A DNA stretch of 64,000 bases from Byssothecium circinans (Eukaryota > Ascomycota > Dothideomycetes > Pleosporales > Massarinaceae). Positions 1 to 11,800 of the stretch are shown in pieces. The stretch spans positions 497,846-561,845 of the forward strand of contig ML976977.1 of NCBI GenBank assembly GCA_010015675.1, given 5' to 3'. The position numbers and the translations under genes were made by a program. Position 1 is the stretch's first letter. Each line of letters opens with the position of its first letter. The notes beneath the pieces are model-generated. The model saw only the letters and a program-made list of their open reading frames with translations. It searched no databases and was not told where the DNA came from.

Positions 1-157
1 TCTGTCAGACTAAAGAAGAGAAACCCTCCGCCTTGTGTGCGCCGGATAGTAATGCCTAGATCATGTATGCGCAAGGGCGCAGAGAACAACGCCGACACCG
101 TTCCATACCGTCGACTATACCGACTAAAAGTACAACAAGAATGAAAATGCTCTTACC
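1..157. other. 3' flank of NAF1
   Basis: Short stretch between the left window edge and the NAF1 stop codon. It is presumably 3' untranslated sequence. A donor-like GTAAGA (minus strand) lies directly after the stop, but the first usable acceptor would give an intron of only 33 nt, shorter than any other intron here. No gene is supported. Confidence 0.5.
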
Positions 158-2650
158 TCATGTGCCTGAGCCGTTACCCAGAACGCGCAAGATGTCCTGT
201 AGTGACGGGCCAGCCTGTTGTGCGTTGGCTTGCGGTGGATTTGCACTGGGGGCCGGGGCTGGCTGATATTGATACGGGTACGAGTACTGAGCTTGAGGCA
301 GTTGCTGGGGTGGTGGTGGAGGAGGAGGAGGTTGTGCGGCTTGCTGCAGCCCCTGAGCTTGCTGTGCTTGGCTAATCGCAGTCGCAAGCTGAATCCACTG
401 TGCCATATTCATCTGGGACTGAGCAGCCGTTTGAGCCTGCTGTGGATAGTAGGCAGGAGTTGCATAGGTGGCAGGCGCCGGAGCAGCTGACGGTGCAGAA
501 GCATAGCTCGCTGGCATCGGTGTCGTGTACGAATTCCAATCTGCACCGCTTTGCGCATTGTTGCTGGCGTACGCATTCACGTTGCTTGCCGTTGGGGGCT
601 GCGAGGACCGATCGGGCGAGTCACGACGATTGCGCTTTCGGTTCTTGCCCTTGCCTCGTGGTGGTGAATGCTGAGGATGCTGATGGCGTCCCTGATTCTG
701 CCGGGCAGGCGAGGGCGAAAATGCACCCCTCTGGCCTTGGCCATGGCCGTGACGGTGATCTTGTGGAGGACCGCTTCTCTGTCGGTCTTGGTCTTGATAT
801 CTGGCGTGCCTGTCATTCTGACCTCGATGTGAACGGTCACCTCTGTCGCCCCTATTATTGTGTCCGCCCCGATCGCCTCGTCCGCGATTGTTGGACCCTC
901 CTCTATCACCTCGACCGCCGCTGTTGTTCATGCCACCCCTATCAGACCTATCACCGCGGCCACCGCCGTTGTGCGCGCCGCCTCTATCATATCTGTCGCC
1001 ACGCCCACCGCCTCCCATTGCACCTCGACCACGAAAGCCACGGCCCCGGTCTGCCCATCCCCCTCGCCCTCGCATGTTTCCGCGGCGAACATGACTACGG
1101 TCTTCCAGTGGAGCACCGCCACCAACGAGTTCCTCATAGCGATCGGGCCTCGCGAGCGGTTTGTACATGCCGAGATCCTCATCCTCATCGTCGTCGTCGT
1201 CATATTTGAGAGGAGCACTCTGGTAACTGGACGGGCCAGCGCTACCGCGAGTCTCCTTTGTCTCATCGGCGTAGGGCAGGTCAGTATGGGTCGAGGGCTG
1301 ATCATCATCGTAAAGGTCTGCTGCCTTTCGCTTGCGCTCCATTTTCTTCTCCTTGAGTCCTCTCTTGTGCATTGCCTCCTCTTCGTCATCGGAGAATTCT
1401 TGCTGATTGGTCTCTTCGTCATACTGTCCAGATGCATCGGTGTGCTTCTCTGTGCGCAGAGGCTCAGTGAAGACAAACTTTGAGTGATCGTCTACGTAAA
1501 AAATAGGCGTTTCTTTAGTGATACCCAGAGCTGTAATCTCGGCGGCATCTGCAAAACCGATGGAATACCTGGGAGACTGCACGCGACCGATGGTTTCGGA
1601 TACTTGGCCGATAATTGTTCGGTTTTCGAGACACACTGCGGAGCCTGACTCCAAAACGTAGAAGTCGCCAGAAGTGTTAGCCTTGATCAGAAGCAAATTG
1701 TCAACGATGTTTTCGACTTTGCCTAGCGTGGTGATCTTCATGTCCTCTGTTACTCTGATGTCGGGTTTGGTGAACTGCTCGTCAACCTCATTCTGGGTCT
1801 TGACTTTGGCTTTTTGAGCCGGCACGTCTTCGTCGGGGTCCTCTGCTAGCATGCGCTTGATAGCCTCCTCCGGGCTGAGCAATTCGCCGTCTTCACTGGA
1901 GTCGTCATCGGAGCTTGAGTCAGAGCTGGAAGAGTCGGACGAGCCCGAGTCGGAGGCCTCAGAGTCCAGCTGCCACTCTGCCTGCTCATTGTCCTTGTTC
2001 GCCTCGGCGGCCTGCAAGAACTCAGTCTTGGCTTCATCTTGCTGCAGGGGAGAAACGGCAGCAGCAGCTGGAGTCGCATCGGCAGGAGCATTGGGCGCGG
2101 CAGAAGGAGAGCGTCGCGGCTCGTTGGTAGGCAAGTCTGCGTCCCCGTTCGACAAGTCCCCGTTCGACAACGTTGGCACGGTTGCAGCAGAGTCGTCATT
2201 TCCTTCTACAAGGTGTGAGGGTGGGGAGTGACGACCAGATTGCAGTGGCTTACTGTGCTGCTGCTGGGGCTGGGGCTGCTTCTCTTCGCTATAGAAAGCC
2301 TCCGAGTCGGACAGCTCACCCTCTTCGACGTCTCCATCATGAGTCGAGGACGGCTCTGTATGCGGCTGTGGTGGCGGCGGCTGCTGGACAGACGACTCGC
2401 TGAGGAAGCCGAGGCCAGGGAGTTGAGACGAAGCAGCACTGGCTGGCGCTACAGGAACAGCCAAGGACGACGCAAGCACGGCATCGCTCGTCGCCGCCAC
2501 CGTATTGCTAGCATGAGGAGTCTCGTAGAAGTCGTCATCGAAATCATCGACGGGAGAGCCGGGTGCATCGATGTTGAGGATATTGAGCGGCTCGCTGCTC
2601 GAAGGGTCGTCCCCTTCGAGCCGTGCCCGTTTAGCAGGCGGCTCAGCCAT
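158..2650 (-). CDS. NAF1: H/ACA snoRNP assembly factor Naf1
   Basis: Single-exon protein of about 830 residues. Naf1 is the nuclear assembly factor that occupies the Gar1 position on immature H/ACA snoRNPs, binding Nop10/Cbf5/Nhp2 before Gar1 replaces it. The sequence has an acidic, Ser-rich N-terminal half, then a Gar1/Naf1 beta-barrel near the middle (a run containing TTLGKVENIVDNLLLIKA, then SGSAVCLENRTIIGQV and the SPRYSIGF stretch). It continues with an acidic linker, a long RGG/RGD-rich tract, and a Gln/Pro-rich tail with poly-proline. The open frame extends upstream to 2821, but I chose the ATG at 2650. There the protein begins MAEPPAKRARLEGDD, a nuclear-signal-like start, whereas the 57 residues upstream look like translated leader. 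The gene is divergent from ALG9. The low-complexity halves are fast evolving; the central domain makes the call. Confidence 0.88.
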   Translation of the reverse strand: MAEPPAKRARLEGDDPSSSEPLNILNIDAPGSPVDDFDDDFYETPHASNTVAATSDAVLASSLAVPVAPASAASSQLPGLGFLSESSVQQPPPPQPHTEPSSTHDGDVEEGELSDSEAFYSEEKQPQPQQQHSKPLQSGRHSPPSHLVEGNDDSAATVPTLSNGDLSNGDADLPTNEPRRSPSAAPNAPADATPAAAAVSPLQQDEAKTEFLQAAEANKDNEQAEWQLDSEASDSGSSDSSSSDSSSDDDSSEDGELLSPEEAIKRMLAEDPDEDVPAQKAKVKTQNEVDEQFTKPDIRVTEDMKITTLGKVENIVDNLLLIKANTSGDFYVLESGSAVCLENRTIIGQVSETIGRVQSPRYSIGFADAAEITALGITKETPIFYVDDHSKFVFTEPLRTEKHTDASGQYDEETNQQEFSDDEEEAMHKRGLKEKKMERKRKAADLYDDDQPSTHTDLPYADETKETRGSAGPSSYQSAPLKYDDDDDEDEDLGMYKPLARPDRYEELVGGGAPLEDRSHVRRGNMRGRGGWADRGRGFRGRGAMGGGGRGDRYDRGGAHNGGGRGDRSDRGGMNNSGGRGDRGGSNNRGRGDRGGHNNRGDRGDRSHRGQNDRHARYQDQDRQRSGPPQDHRHGHGQGQRGAFSPSPARQNQGRHQHPQHSPPRGKGKNRKRNRRDSPDRSSQPPTASNVNAYASNNAQSGADWNSYTTPMPASYASAPSAAPAPATYATPAYYPQQAQTAAQSQMNMAQWIQLATAISQAQQAQGLQQAAQPPPPPPPPQQLPQAQYSYPYQYQPAPAPSANPPQANAQQAGPSLQDILRVLGNGSGT

Positions 2651-3045
2651 GTTCGCGTTGATCAAGTTATCTCCTTGTCTGAGCTTATACGCGGTATAGT
2701 GCTGCGATAGAAGATCCTCTGCGTCCGCAATACTGCTGGCAGGGGATGTTGTGCGACGCTGGAGACGAACATGAAAGCGTTGAGGAGCTTTCCCACGAAG
2801 ACGAAAAGCCGCACGGGCCATCTGCGCTAGGACTCACGCCAGCCCTATATCGCTTGGCGAATGCGCAGATCATGACGGCTGAGGAGAACTTTCCGCGCGT
2901 TTGTGCGCTTCTGCATTCGAAAACGCCAATTTGTGTACGGAGCTTGATTGTCCCGCTATGGAATTCACATGAGTGATCCTGCCGCCGTTGCCTGTCGTTT
3001 GTTTCCAACGCGTAATTCGTGGCTATTCCCAATTCATAGCCCTTC
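2651..3045. promoter_or_regulatory. divergent promoter NAF1/ALG9
   Basis: About 395 bases between the two head-to-head start codons, so both promoters must lie here. An open frame crosses it on the minus strand, but it has no family resemblance. No clear TATA box was recognised. Confidence 0.4.
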
Positions 3046-4966
3046 ATGCCTCCCAGAGGTCCCCAAGCTCCTTCGGCGGGGCAGAAGCCGCCAATGTAAA
3101 CATTCATTACTTCCACACAAAACATCACAGCTGACGGTCGACAGCAATCGAAGGAACGCCGCTGCACACATTGTCGAGCCCATCGTTGCCTTCTACGTCT
3201 TCCTTGCTGCCAACACCTTCGCCGCCATCTTCTCACCAATCCAGGACTGCGACGAAGTGTTCAATTACTGGGAGCCGACACACTACCTCAATCATGGGTC
3301 GGGTTTGCAGACTTGGGAGTACTCCCCCAAGTATGCTATCCGTAGCTGGGCATACACAGGTATGCACGCTCTGATCGTTGGGCTGGGACGTCTCGTTTCA
3401 TTCGGTGGAAGCAGAGTCTTCGAATTCTACTTCCTCAGATTCGCATTGGGATTCACCTGCGCCCTCTGTGAGACGCGACTCTACTCCACCATATCACGGA
3501 CAATCAATGCGCGAGCTGCTATCTTCTTCCTGATGATTGTCATCTTCAGTCCCGGCATGTACCACGCTTCCACGGCGTACCTACCGTCCAGTTTCGCCAT
3601 GTACACAACTATGCTCGGCTTCTCGGCCTTTATGGATTGGCGTGGAGGCGTAAAAACTTCTCAAGGCATAATGTGGTTCGCAATTGGCAGCCTTCTGGGC
3701 TGGCCATTCGCTGGTGCTTTGGTGCTTCCCTTTCTTACCGAGGAGACTCTCATGGCATATGTCACTGGCGACATTTCCGAGACTTGTTGGAGATTTTTGG
3801 ACGGCTCAGTGAGATCTCTGATCGTATTGGTGCAGTCCGCCCTCCTTACTCATCGACTCCGCTAACACATTCCAAGGGCATACAAATGGCTGTTGACGGC
3901 TTCTTCTACCGCAATATCGTATGCGTACCCTTGAACATCGTCCTGTACAACGTCTTTAGCGGTGGCAACAAGGGTCCCAACATCTATGGAGTCGAGCCGT
4001 GGCATTTCTACGTCCGTAATCTGAACCTAAACTTCAACATCTGGTTCTGGTTGGCCGGAGCAGCCCTACCAATTGTTCTGATACAGCATGTCTTCATTGA
4101 CAGAACGATGGCGAGACAGACCTTGCTCCGTAGTGTAGTGTTCGTCAGTCCGTTCTACCTCTGGCTAGGAATCTTCACCCTGCAGCCGCACAAGGAAGAG
4201 CGCTTCATGTACCCAGCATACCCAGCTCTGGCCCTCAACGCAGCCATGTCGCTGCATATCTTGCTTGCAAACTTCGGTAAAGAAGAGCCAGGAACACTGC
4301 GCAGCAAGATTCCCGCCAAGCTCAAGCTCGCCATCATCTGCACTTTCGTCTTGGGAAGTTTCGACCTGGGCGCTCTGCGGACTATTGGCGTCATAACAGC
4401 CTACAACGCCCCGCTCAGTGTGTACAAGCCTCTGCAAGAGATAGGTGCCGTGAGGCCAGGAGACAACATCTGCCTTGGAAAGGAATGGTACCGCTTCCCA
4501 TCGTCGTACTTCTTACCAGCCAATAGCCGCCCCAAGTTCGTCAAGAGCGAATTCACCGGTCTTCTTCCCGGTGCGTTCAGCGAGTCGCATATGGGATTTG
4601 GCTTGTATCCTGGCGCTCATTTGATACCTTCTGGTATGAACGACGAGAACAAAGAAGATCCTGCTAAATACGTATGCAAACCCTTTGCATTCCCGAGCTT
4701 CTTTTGTCACTCACAGTTTATAGACGGACATCAAGCACTGCCAATTTCTGGTTGACTCTAGCCTACCCAGCGTTTCACCCACGTCTCTCGAACCGAACTA
4801 TATCGCCGACACAGAGCATTGGGAAAGGATGTCATGTGCCCCCTTCATGGACGCGAGTCGTACCTCCGCAATAGGCCGCATACTCTGGGTACCGGATTGG
4901 CCATTCATCCCCTCGCGGTTCAGGCGCGTGTGGGGGGAATATTGCCTTCTTCGCCGGAGAGCGTGA
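3046..4966 (+). CDS. ALG9: ALG9 ER alpha-1,2-mannosyltransferase
   Basis: Four-exon model: 3046-3095, 3145-3829, 3877-4671, 4724-4966, giving 590 residues. ALG9 is a multi-pass ER membrane GT22 enzyme that adds alpha-1,2-mannoses from dolichol-phosphate-mannose to the lumenal lipid-linked oligosaccharide for N-glycosylation. The family signature DCDEVFNYWEPTHYL sits around residue 51 in the first lumenal loop, followed by QTWEYSPKYAIRSWAY. Many hydrophobic helices follow, then KEERFMYPAYP. The introns are 47-52 nt with branch points GCTAAC (intron 2) and CTGAC (intron 1). The first exon (MPPRGPQAPSAGQKPP) is inferred because the long frame has no plausible ATG before the conserved region. The last exon restores the conserved C-terminus (HCQFLVDS ... 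EPNYIADTEHWE). The start exon is the least certain part; the family call is firm. Confidence 0.9.
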
Positions 4967-5625
4967 AGCCTTAGAACATGTATAGAAACAGTGTTTGCGC
5001 CTTTGACGCTACCAAAACGCAGCAGCTCTTCGGATCCGCACATTGTAAGAGAGATGTAGATAAGGTGATAAAACAACTTACCTCCCCGCCTAACATCAAG
5101 GCTGCAAGTATGGCAGTACACTAGCATGCACTGCATACAATCCATGAAAATATGGCTAGTAGGTAGCTCTTCTATAGGCGGAAGCCTATGTAGACTGGTC
5201 TTGAATAGGTATTGTTTTCCAGATAACTGTATGCAACGCTACTGGTTCGTGAGAGTTCTACACAACCCCGCCCTGCACTTGGCCAAGTGGCGCTTCTGCC
5301 CGCAGCTTATCGCCAATCACGTACGCTCTTGTACCTTGAACGTAATGGTCGTAGAAATACTGATATATATTAACGTACAACCGTGACGGAGGCGGGGGCG
5401 GAAAGAATGTCGCGTGCAACTAACTATCAGATATCCCCTCCTGTCCTTTCTCAAAAGTTCTTTCTCCCGCGAACGGAACATATTGTATAAGAGCACCTGG
5501 GGTCATGGTGTGCACGAATTTCGTGTCTTCGATGGACTTTTAAACATTTCGGTCTTGCCTTGTATTTATTTTGTCCTTCCCATCTATTCACCGTGAACCG
5601 TTCCCAACCCCGCTTCCAGCAGAAC
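4967..5625. other. intergenic, ALG9 to DUF3445 gene
   Basis: Holds the ALG9 3' region and the promoter of the following gene. Open frames here are short and resemble nothing. No RNA gene or repeat was seen. Confidence 0.4.
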
Positions 5626-7078
5626 ATGGAAGACCTGCAACACTGGATGCGCCGGAACTGCCATACCGTCCAAACCACCATCAAGGCGAAGCTTCAAGAC
5701 ACAAAGACCAGCTTACAAGATACGAATATCGATTCCAAATACGTGCTATACGGACTCCTCGTAATAACAGCAGCATGGGCAACTTCCCTCCTCGCCCGTC
5801 GACTCCGCAACACCACAACTATCTCCCGGCCCAGCACGCCCGATCTCGAGAAGGAAAAAGGGAGCAAGAGAGCATTCAAAGCAGAAGTTCGGGAACCGGG
5901 CGGTACTTCACTCTTGTCCCGTTCATATCTATATCGACTTCCAACTGACTAAATACCCCGTAACAGTATGGCCCCCCTTATCGTTCGTCCGCCCACGCGC
6001 GTCGCCCTATCCAAACTGGAGCCTCGAAACCACTAAACCGCTGCCCTACCGCCCCTTCCGCTACGGCCCAAAGTACAACATCACCATGGGTCTCCGCAGC
6101 ATGCACTGGGACGACTGGATCGAGCTCGATTCCGACTATCTGACCTACCACGCGCTGAAAGCGCAGCGCATTGCCGAACGCGGGGAGAAGTGCAGTAAAA
6201 CAGCGCCGGAAGCGTTTGAAGGCGCGGTGGAGTTGTTGGAAGAGTTGTGTGGGTATTTAGCGGAGCGGTATCCGAGTCTGTACCAGCGATGGGAAGAAGA
6301 CGACGACGACGACGACGACGATGACCATCATGATGAGCAGAAGAAGAAAGGAGGAGGAGCGTGGGGAGTAAAAAACCTAGTCACAGGCGAAGTCTTCAAC
6401 GTAACCGAGCGCCCATTACGCGAAGACCCGATGCAAATGTGCGCGCGCCTGGTCCAAGACGACCTCGCCATCATGTTCGAGCGACCCGACGGCCAATACT
6501 ACCTCCTCGCCGGCTCGATCCTGCTCGCCGGTTTCTGGCGCCTGCAAGACAAATTCGGAATGCCGTTGTCGGAAATCCACACCTCGGGCGACGTGCCGGG
6601 TTTCAAGGCGAAACTGGAAAAGGGCATGATGAATTTCTTCCGCCGCGTGCAGCCCGAGAGTCCGGTGCTGAGGAACAATTACTTCATCCAGGTCGATGAT
6701 AATTTGGCGTGGAGTGAGAGTATAGGCAGTGAGGATGCAGAGGGGATAGGGTGGTTCACGGCGGAGAAGAATAAAGCGGTCGAGAATCATTATTTTCGCA
6801 GTGAGAGGCAGAGTTTGAGGAGGTTGCCCAGGTCGGGGGGTGTGGTGTTTACTATTCGCACGTATTTTCATCCGGTTACGGAGATCTGTGAGGAGCCGTA
6901 TGTGCCGGGGAGGTTGGCCAGTGCGATTCGGAGTTGGGGCGATGATGTGAGTAGGTATAAGGGGAAGGAGAGGTATGGGGAGGTGCTGTTAGAGTATTTG
7001 GATAGGAGGCATGGGGAACAGGTTGCGAATGGTTTGGACTGGAGCAGGGAAGAGGAGGTGAGAGCGTATCCGTATTGA
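5626..7078 (+). CDS. DUF3445 / haem-dependent oxidative N-demethylase-like membrane protein
   Basis: Two exons, 5626-5902 and 5967-7078 (64-nt intron, phase 1, branch CTGAC), giving 462 residues. The family (Pfam DUF3445, HDOD-type) includes haem-dependent oxidative demethylases; the substrate in fungi is not known to me. One transmembrane helix lies near residues 41-58 (YVLYGLLVITAAWATSLL), so the domain is probably membrane-anchored. The conserved block after the splice reads PYPNWSLETTKPLPYRPF, then GPKYNITMGL and MHWDDWIELD, typical of the family. A run of about ten Asp codons (6297-6324) makes an acidic insert before the second half of the domain. The start at 5626 (MEDLQHW) is preferred over the upstream non-ATG extension. 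Splicing is needed to join anchor and domain, and the joined sequence across the junction matches the family. Confidence 0.83.
6297..6324 (+). repeat. GAC trinucleotide run (poly-Asp)
   Basis: An imperfect GAC/GAT repeat inside the DUF3445 coding sequence encodes a block of consecutive aspartates followed by His and Lys-rich residues. It is likely to vary in length between isolates. Confidence 0.8.
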
Positions 7079-8843
7079 GGGGGTAGGGATGCTTTTGGAA
7101 TTGGTAGTGATGTGAGGAGACGGTTCGGGTCGTGGATCGTGGATTGTGGATCGTGGATCGTGGACTCGTGGAGTGGTCTTTGAGGGGTTGTTGGTGAGGG
7201 CCGAGATCGGCAGGGGTGACTGCTTTTTCTATGTTGACTTGGTTTTTTAACATATCGCCGTATCTACGCTACATAGCATTGTTGACACTGCTTTTTATAC
7301 TTTTACCTGGCTCGTACGCAATGAAGATGCAAGAGAGAGACACAGAAGCATCCGCAAGTCACGGTGGCAGGGGTGGCTTTCAAAAGGTCTGTCTACCATA
7401 GGGTTATTTTGCGATAGCATCGGATCTTTGTTATAGAAAAAGCGGCCGAATAATAAACGTCAAGCAAGATGGCGTATGAAGTTGATAAGGATGATGCTAG
7501 TAACGGCCAGAAACGTTTGAGGTGAGTCATGACGACCCTCTATTTCCTTTTCTGGCAGACCGCTGTGGCTTTAGTTGAACGAGTTCTCAAAGTCCTGTTC
7601 TAGAAAGATTTGTGTGATGAGCGCATGATTGGGTAGCCTTTCAAGGTATTTTGCTTCCTTCTTCCCGCGTTCCTACGGAGTTGGCACAACCGTTTGGAAG
7701 GCCAGCAGCGGGAACAGAGGCAGCTGCGAAGCTTTCGGGGAAATGAGTCGATGTCACTGTGTGACAAGACGACTCGATCTGGAGGGCCGCGCAGGTTCAA
7801 GCAGAGATTGCGGAAGTGTGATGCTGCAATTCGTGACAGATTGATGAGGGCGACCTGCCACTTTGCGTAAGAGGGGAGGATTTGTGATTTTGTAAAGGAT
7901 GGTGTTGCTTTGGTCCCCGGTCAGTGATCTGATTCATGGTCTTGGTGATGTCCAGTCGGCAATTTTGCGTGCACAGGGCTGCAACAGTCCTAGTCCTAGT
8001 TTTTATTATTGATAACTTGCAGCTCTTAATAGATTGTGCGGGGTTGACCTGGTAGTACCGGCGATATTGATGTCACAAAGTTCGGTGTGATCACAACCAA
8101 CCGCTATCTCGCAGTGCGTTGCTATGGAGTAGAGAGCAGCTCCAAGCTGTAGACGGTTTGTTGGCAGAAATTGGAGGCTTCTTCCTTTCAGCGCCTCGTG
8201 GCCGGCGCGGAAGCGGGATCCAGAGCACGACTCAGAGTCGATTTGTCAATGGTCATAAGGCTGCAACTAAAAACTGGTGAACCTGCCGTTGGATGCGCTG
8301 TGACCGTCTACTGGTGGGTGGCTGGCAAGCGGCAAGCGACATTGGACGTCGGCTCACAAACGCACACTGCAGTGGTTCTCGCCCGTCACGCTGTGAACTG
8401 TGAAGACACTGCGCAGCCATCTGCTAACCTGCTCGAGCTAGGCTGTGCCGCTGTGGTGATGGTCCATGGAGCGGTAGATCCCGTGACGCAGTGAGACTGG
8501 AGACTGTTCGCATGCATGGGCCGGGGGGCGCCGTGGCTTCAGCTGCTTTCATGCCTGTTTATCGGCTCGGCGCTCACGCCTCAGTTCCAACTTCCAAGCA
8601 CGCCGCTGACTGGCCCTTCCTGGTGAACTGCGTCGTGCTGCTGGTTACATAGAGGGCGTTGGCTAGTGGGAGGGACCGACACCCTTTACCCTTCTTCCTC
8701 GCACTGCCATATTAGCCATGAATGCAACCCGCATCTCTTCAAATCATGCCTCGATGATGACCCGCTGATGCTCTAGTAATATCCAATATCCTCCTTCTTG
8801 CGGATATTTCAGTTTTCGCGCGCCGGATGATGGAAGGGGCAGG
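7079..8843. other. intergenic, long leader region of the RasGEF gene
   Basis: About 1.8 kb without a supportable gene. It contains a short tandem repeat at 7131-7171 and several open frames of 60-107 codons, none resembling a family. A tiny ORF beginning at 7470 (MAYEVDKDD...) ends after 18 codons. The right part is probably the promoter and 5' leader of the RasGEF. Confidence 0.4.
7131..7171 (+). repeat. short tandem repeat (GTGGATC/T)n
   Basis: About five imperfect copies of a 7-8 nt unit, GTGGATC or GTGGATT, lie just after the DUF3445 stop codon. Simple-sequence repeat only. Confidence 0.75.
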
Positions 8844-11800
8844 ATGGCCTTGCTGCAAACGAAAGCCCTGGGCTCCCCGGCGCTTGGTCCGGATCCGAGC
8901 CAGCGAGAAGTCCTCGCCGCCGCACGCAAAGCCCAGAGCGCAAAGCGACGAGCTGTCGACGACGCTCGACGACCAGCTGGCGGCCGCCGTCCTTCGCTGC
9001 GCCGAGTAAAAGACTCCAAGGAGCAATTGCGGACCACGCGCGCCCGGGGCCACAGCAACGCGACCATCGAATCCTCGTCGCCGAGCACCACCGGCGGGCG
9101 CTCCTTCACTGTCGCAAACATCAACAACGGCATCATCTACCTCAGGTATGTTATATTTTACTGTTCTCCGATGTAGCTACATGCTGCTGCTGTTACCGAC
9201 AGATGGCTGACCGCAGCAGACCCGTTGTGCGCCCTGCGAACCAGCGCGGCCGCCCGTCGCCAGCGCCCGAACCCTTCGCCTACCCGCAGACGCCGCCAGA
9301 CAGCGCAACGCTCGAGTCCAAGGCAAACGCGCTGTCGTCGACGAGCAATGAATGCGAGCAGAGCCTCTATGGACCGAGGACTCCTACCCGCTCTCAGTTT
9401 GAGCCTCCATTGCCCGCAGACGTGACGGCGGAGGATGATATCACGCTGCCACGCCCCGCCCACTTCGAATCACCGCCGCGTCCGTCTGCTCACATCCGCT
9501 CGCGCTCATTCTCCACCGCCGACGACCACACAGTGACTTCCAACAGCACCGAGCCCGGGACCTTCAAAGTGGTGATTGAGAGGCCGCCATTCGGACGGGG
9601 ACGGCCTAAGACGGCTGACACTAGCACCTTCCCCATCCTAGAGGTGCCAATTCCCCACTATCGCCTGGGAGAGCCGCAGTTCAGCGCTCGAGGGACGGCT
9701 ATTCTGAGAAGTTCGCTGTACACCAGCGCTGCAGGGTCCGAGGATTTCAGGTCGTCTTTACTCACCCCGCAACGCGCCGCCAATTCGTTCCTGTCGTCTC
9801 GGCCACGTTCTGACGTCTATTCGCCCATCCCGCTCTCTTTTCGCAGCACCATGGACCGCTTGCCTCGACAACCCTCGAGTGAGCCTGCATCTGCGCGCAT
9901 ATCGAAGCTTCCAATTGGCCCCCAGATCTACGACTCTCTGACCATAAACCCCGACGACAGCGCTGTGGTGCGCTTTTCATCGTCCGGCACCATTGTGGCG
10001 GCCACGCCTTCCCGATTGGTCGCCCACATCACCTCGCCCAGCTTCCTGGACTACGAACTGCTGTCCGATTTCTTCCTCACTTTCCGCGCCTTCCTCTCCA
10101 CGCGAGACCTGGTGGCCTATCTCGTCTCACGCCTGAAATGGGCAGTTGACAGACAGGACGACTTTGGCCGAATTGTGCGCGTGCGAACATTTGTCGCTCT
10201 TAGGCATTGGATCTTGAACTACTTTGTGGACGACTTCGTGCCCGTGTATCGCTTGCGAGTATATTTCTGCGAACTAGTGAACAGTCTACATCAGGACTTG
10301 AGAGCTCGCGAAGATGGAGGTGCAGGCGACATCAAGATTGTGGGCGAGTTGAAGAAGTGCTGGAGGCGGACCTGCGCTCTGTATTGGGAGAGTGCATACG
10401 TTTTTGGGCAAGATGGGGCGGATGATCCGCTGCTACCTGGCGGAGAAGTACAGTCACAGACCTCCATGGACGAACCTGTCTCTATCCCACCTCTGCCATC
10501 CACACCACCTCGACGGACCGGTCGATCCGACAAGGTGGACACAATTACGTCGAATCCCAGCGATCAGTTCGCGGGTAAGCACATGGACTGGGCGCAAAAG
10601 GCTCGACATACGCCTCAAAACTCACTCAGCTCGCCGTACGTCAACTCGCAAGAATTTGGACCGACAGCTCCTCTTTCGCCTGCAAGCGAGCGCAGTATGC
10701 AGGTCATGTCCTGCTCCATTCCAATGCGCGGACTGAACAGGCCAGACACAGCACATGATATGCCGTTATATCCACATCCCGTGCCCCATCCGGTTCCTGT
10801 CGGTCCTTCTCGTTTTACAACCAGCCCGCAACATGCAGGATCTGTCAAGAAATCAAGCCGACCCTCTCACGGGCACAAGCGTAGTGGAAGTTTCTCTGAT
10901 GCCCTCAGAGATAATAGGGCCCCCCTATCGCTGCCGAAGAATGTCCCTACCGATATCGCCCTCTCCGCCATTTCCAAGATGCCAGGTAGCCTCGTCCGTG
11001 GAGGTCTTTTTCAGCCCAGTTCTCCTTATGTCGATGTCAAGAATGGCAGTCTGCGACACATGCGTTCACATCTTGAACTCGCGGTCCTTGATACGCCCAA
11101 CGGCGATATTCACATCAGGGGTGGATCTACACATAATCCTGGAATGCGGAAGTTACTTGGCAGTGTTAGGCGCGCCCTGAGTAGCAAACAGCCGTCTGCC
11201 TCAGCTCCGCAATTACAAGCTGTACCACATCCTCAGGGGACTTCGTTGACGCATCTCTCAAATACAGGCACTGTGTCCTCTGTCTCTGGTGGCGTTCATA
11301 AGCGTCGGCACCCTCGGTCTCGTCCACACGTTCGAATCGATGCTTTGGCATCTGTGGTTTCCGAGAGCTTCAAGCATGCAGTCATGGAGCAGATGAACAG
11401 CGATCAACAGCGTAGTACTATCGCAACTCTACCGAGTTTGAGCGGGTTTGAGTTCAACTTTGAGAAAGAGAAGGCAGTTACGAATGCAGAGCCAACACTT
11501 CCGCCCAAGGATGAGAATCTCCGCTTGCACAGTGACATCACCAACGGGAGCAAATCTATACTCATCGTGGATGACACCGCTGCCCCGCCGCTTCCCATGA
11601 TGTCGGGTGCCCTACCTAGCTTGGAGAAAGAGGACGTTCCAGTGATGATAAAGAAATCTCCACCCCTCCAAAAGGACATCTCGAAGGATGCACAGCTTCC
11701 CAACGACAAGTTTATATCGACTTGCCGCTCAGATCTCCACAACAGTCCAACGCACGGATCCTCTTTGGAACCGACACGAACATCGCGCACCTCACTTCAA

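Noticed and set aside
124..156. 3' UTR intron after the NAF1 stop codon (minus strand)
   Set aside because: The donor GTAAGA is good, but the only near acceptor gives 33 nt, well below the 46-nt minimum seen elsewhere in the window.
400..1209. 269-codon plus-strand frame inside NAF1
   Set aside because: Antisense shadow of the Gly/Arg/Gln-rich tail of NAF1.
2651..2821. 57-residue N-terminal extension of NAF1
   Set aside because: It is in frame, but its composition is unlike a conserved N-terminus and it occupies the short divergent promoter; the ATG at 2650 gives a better start.
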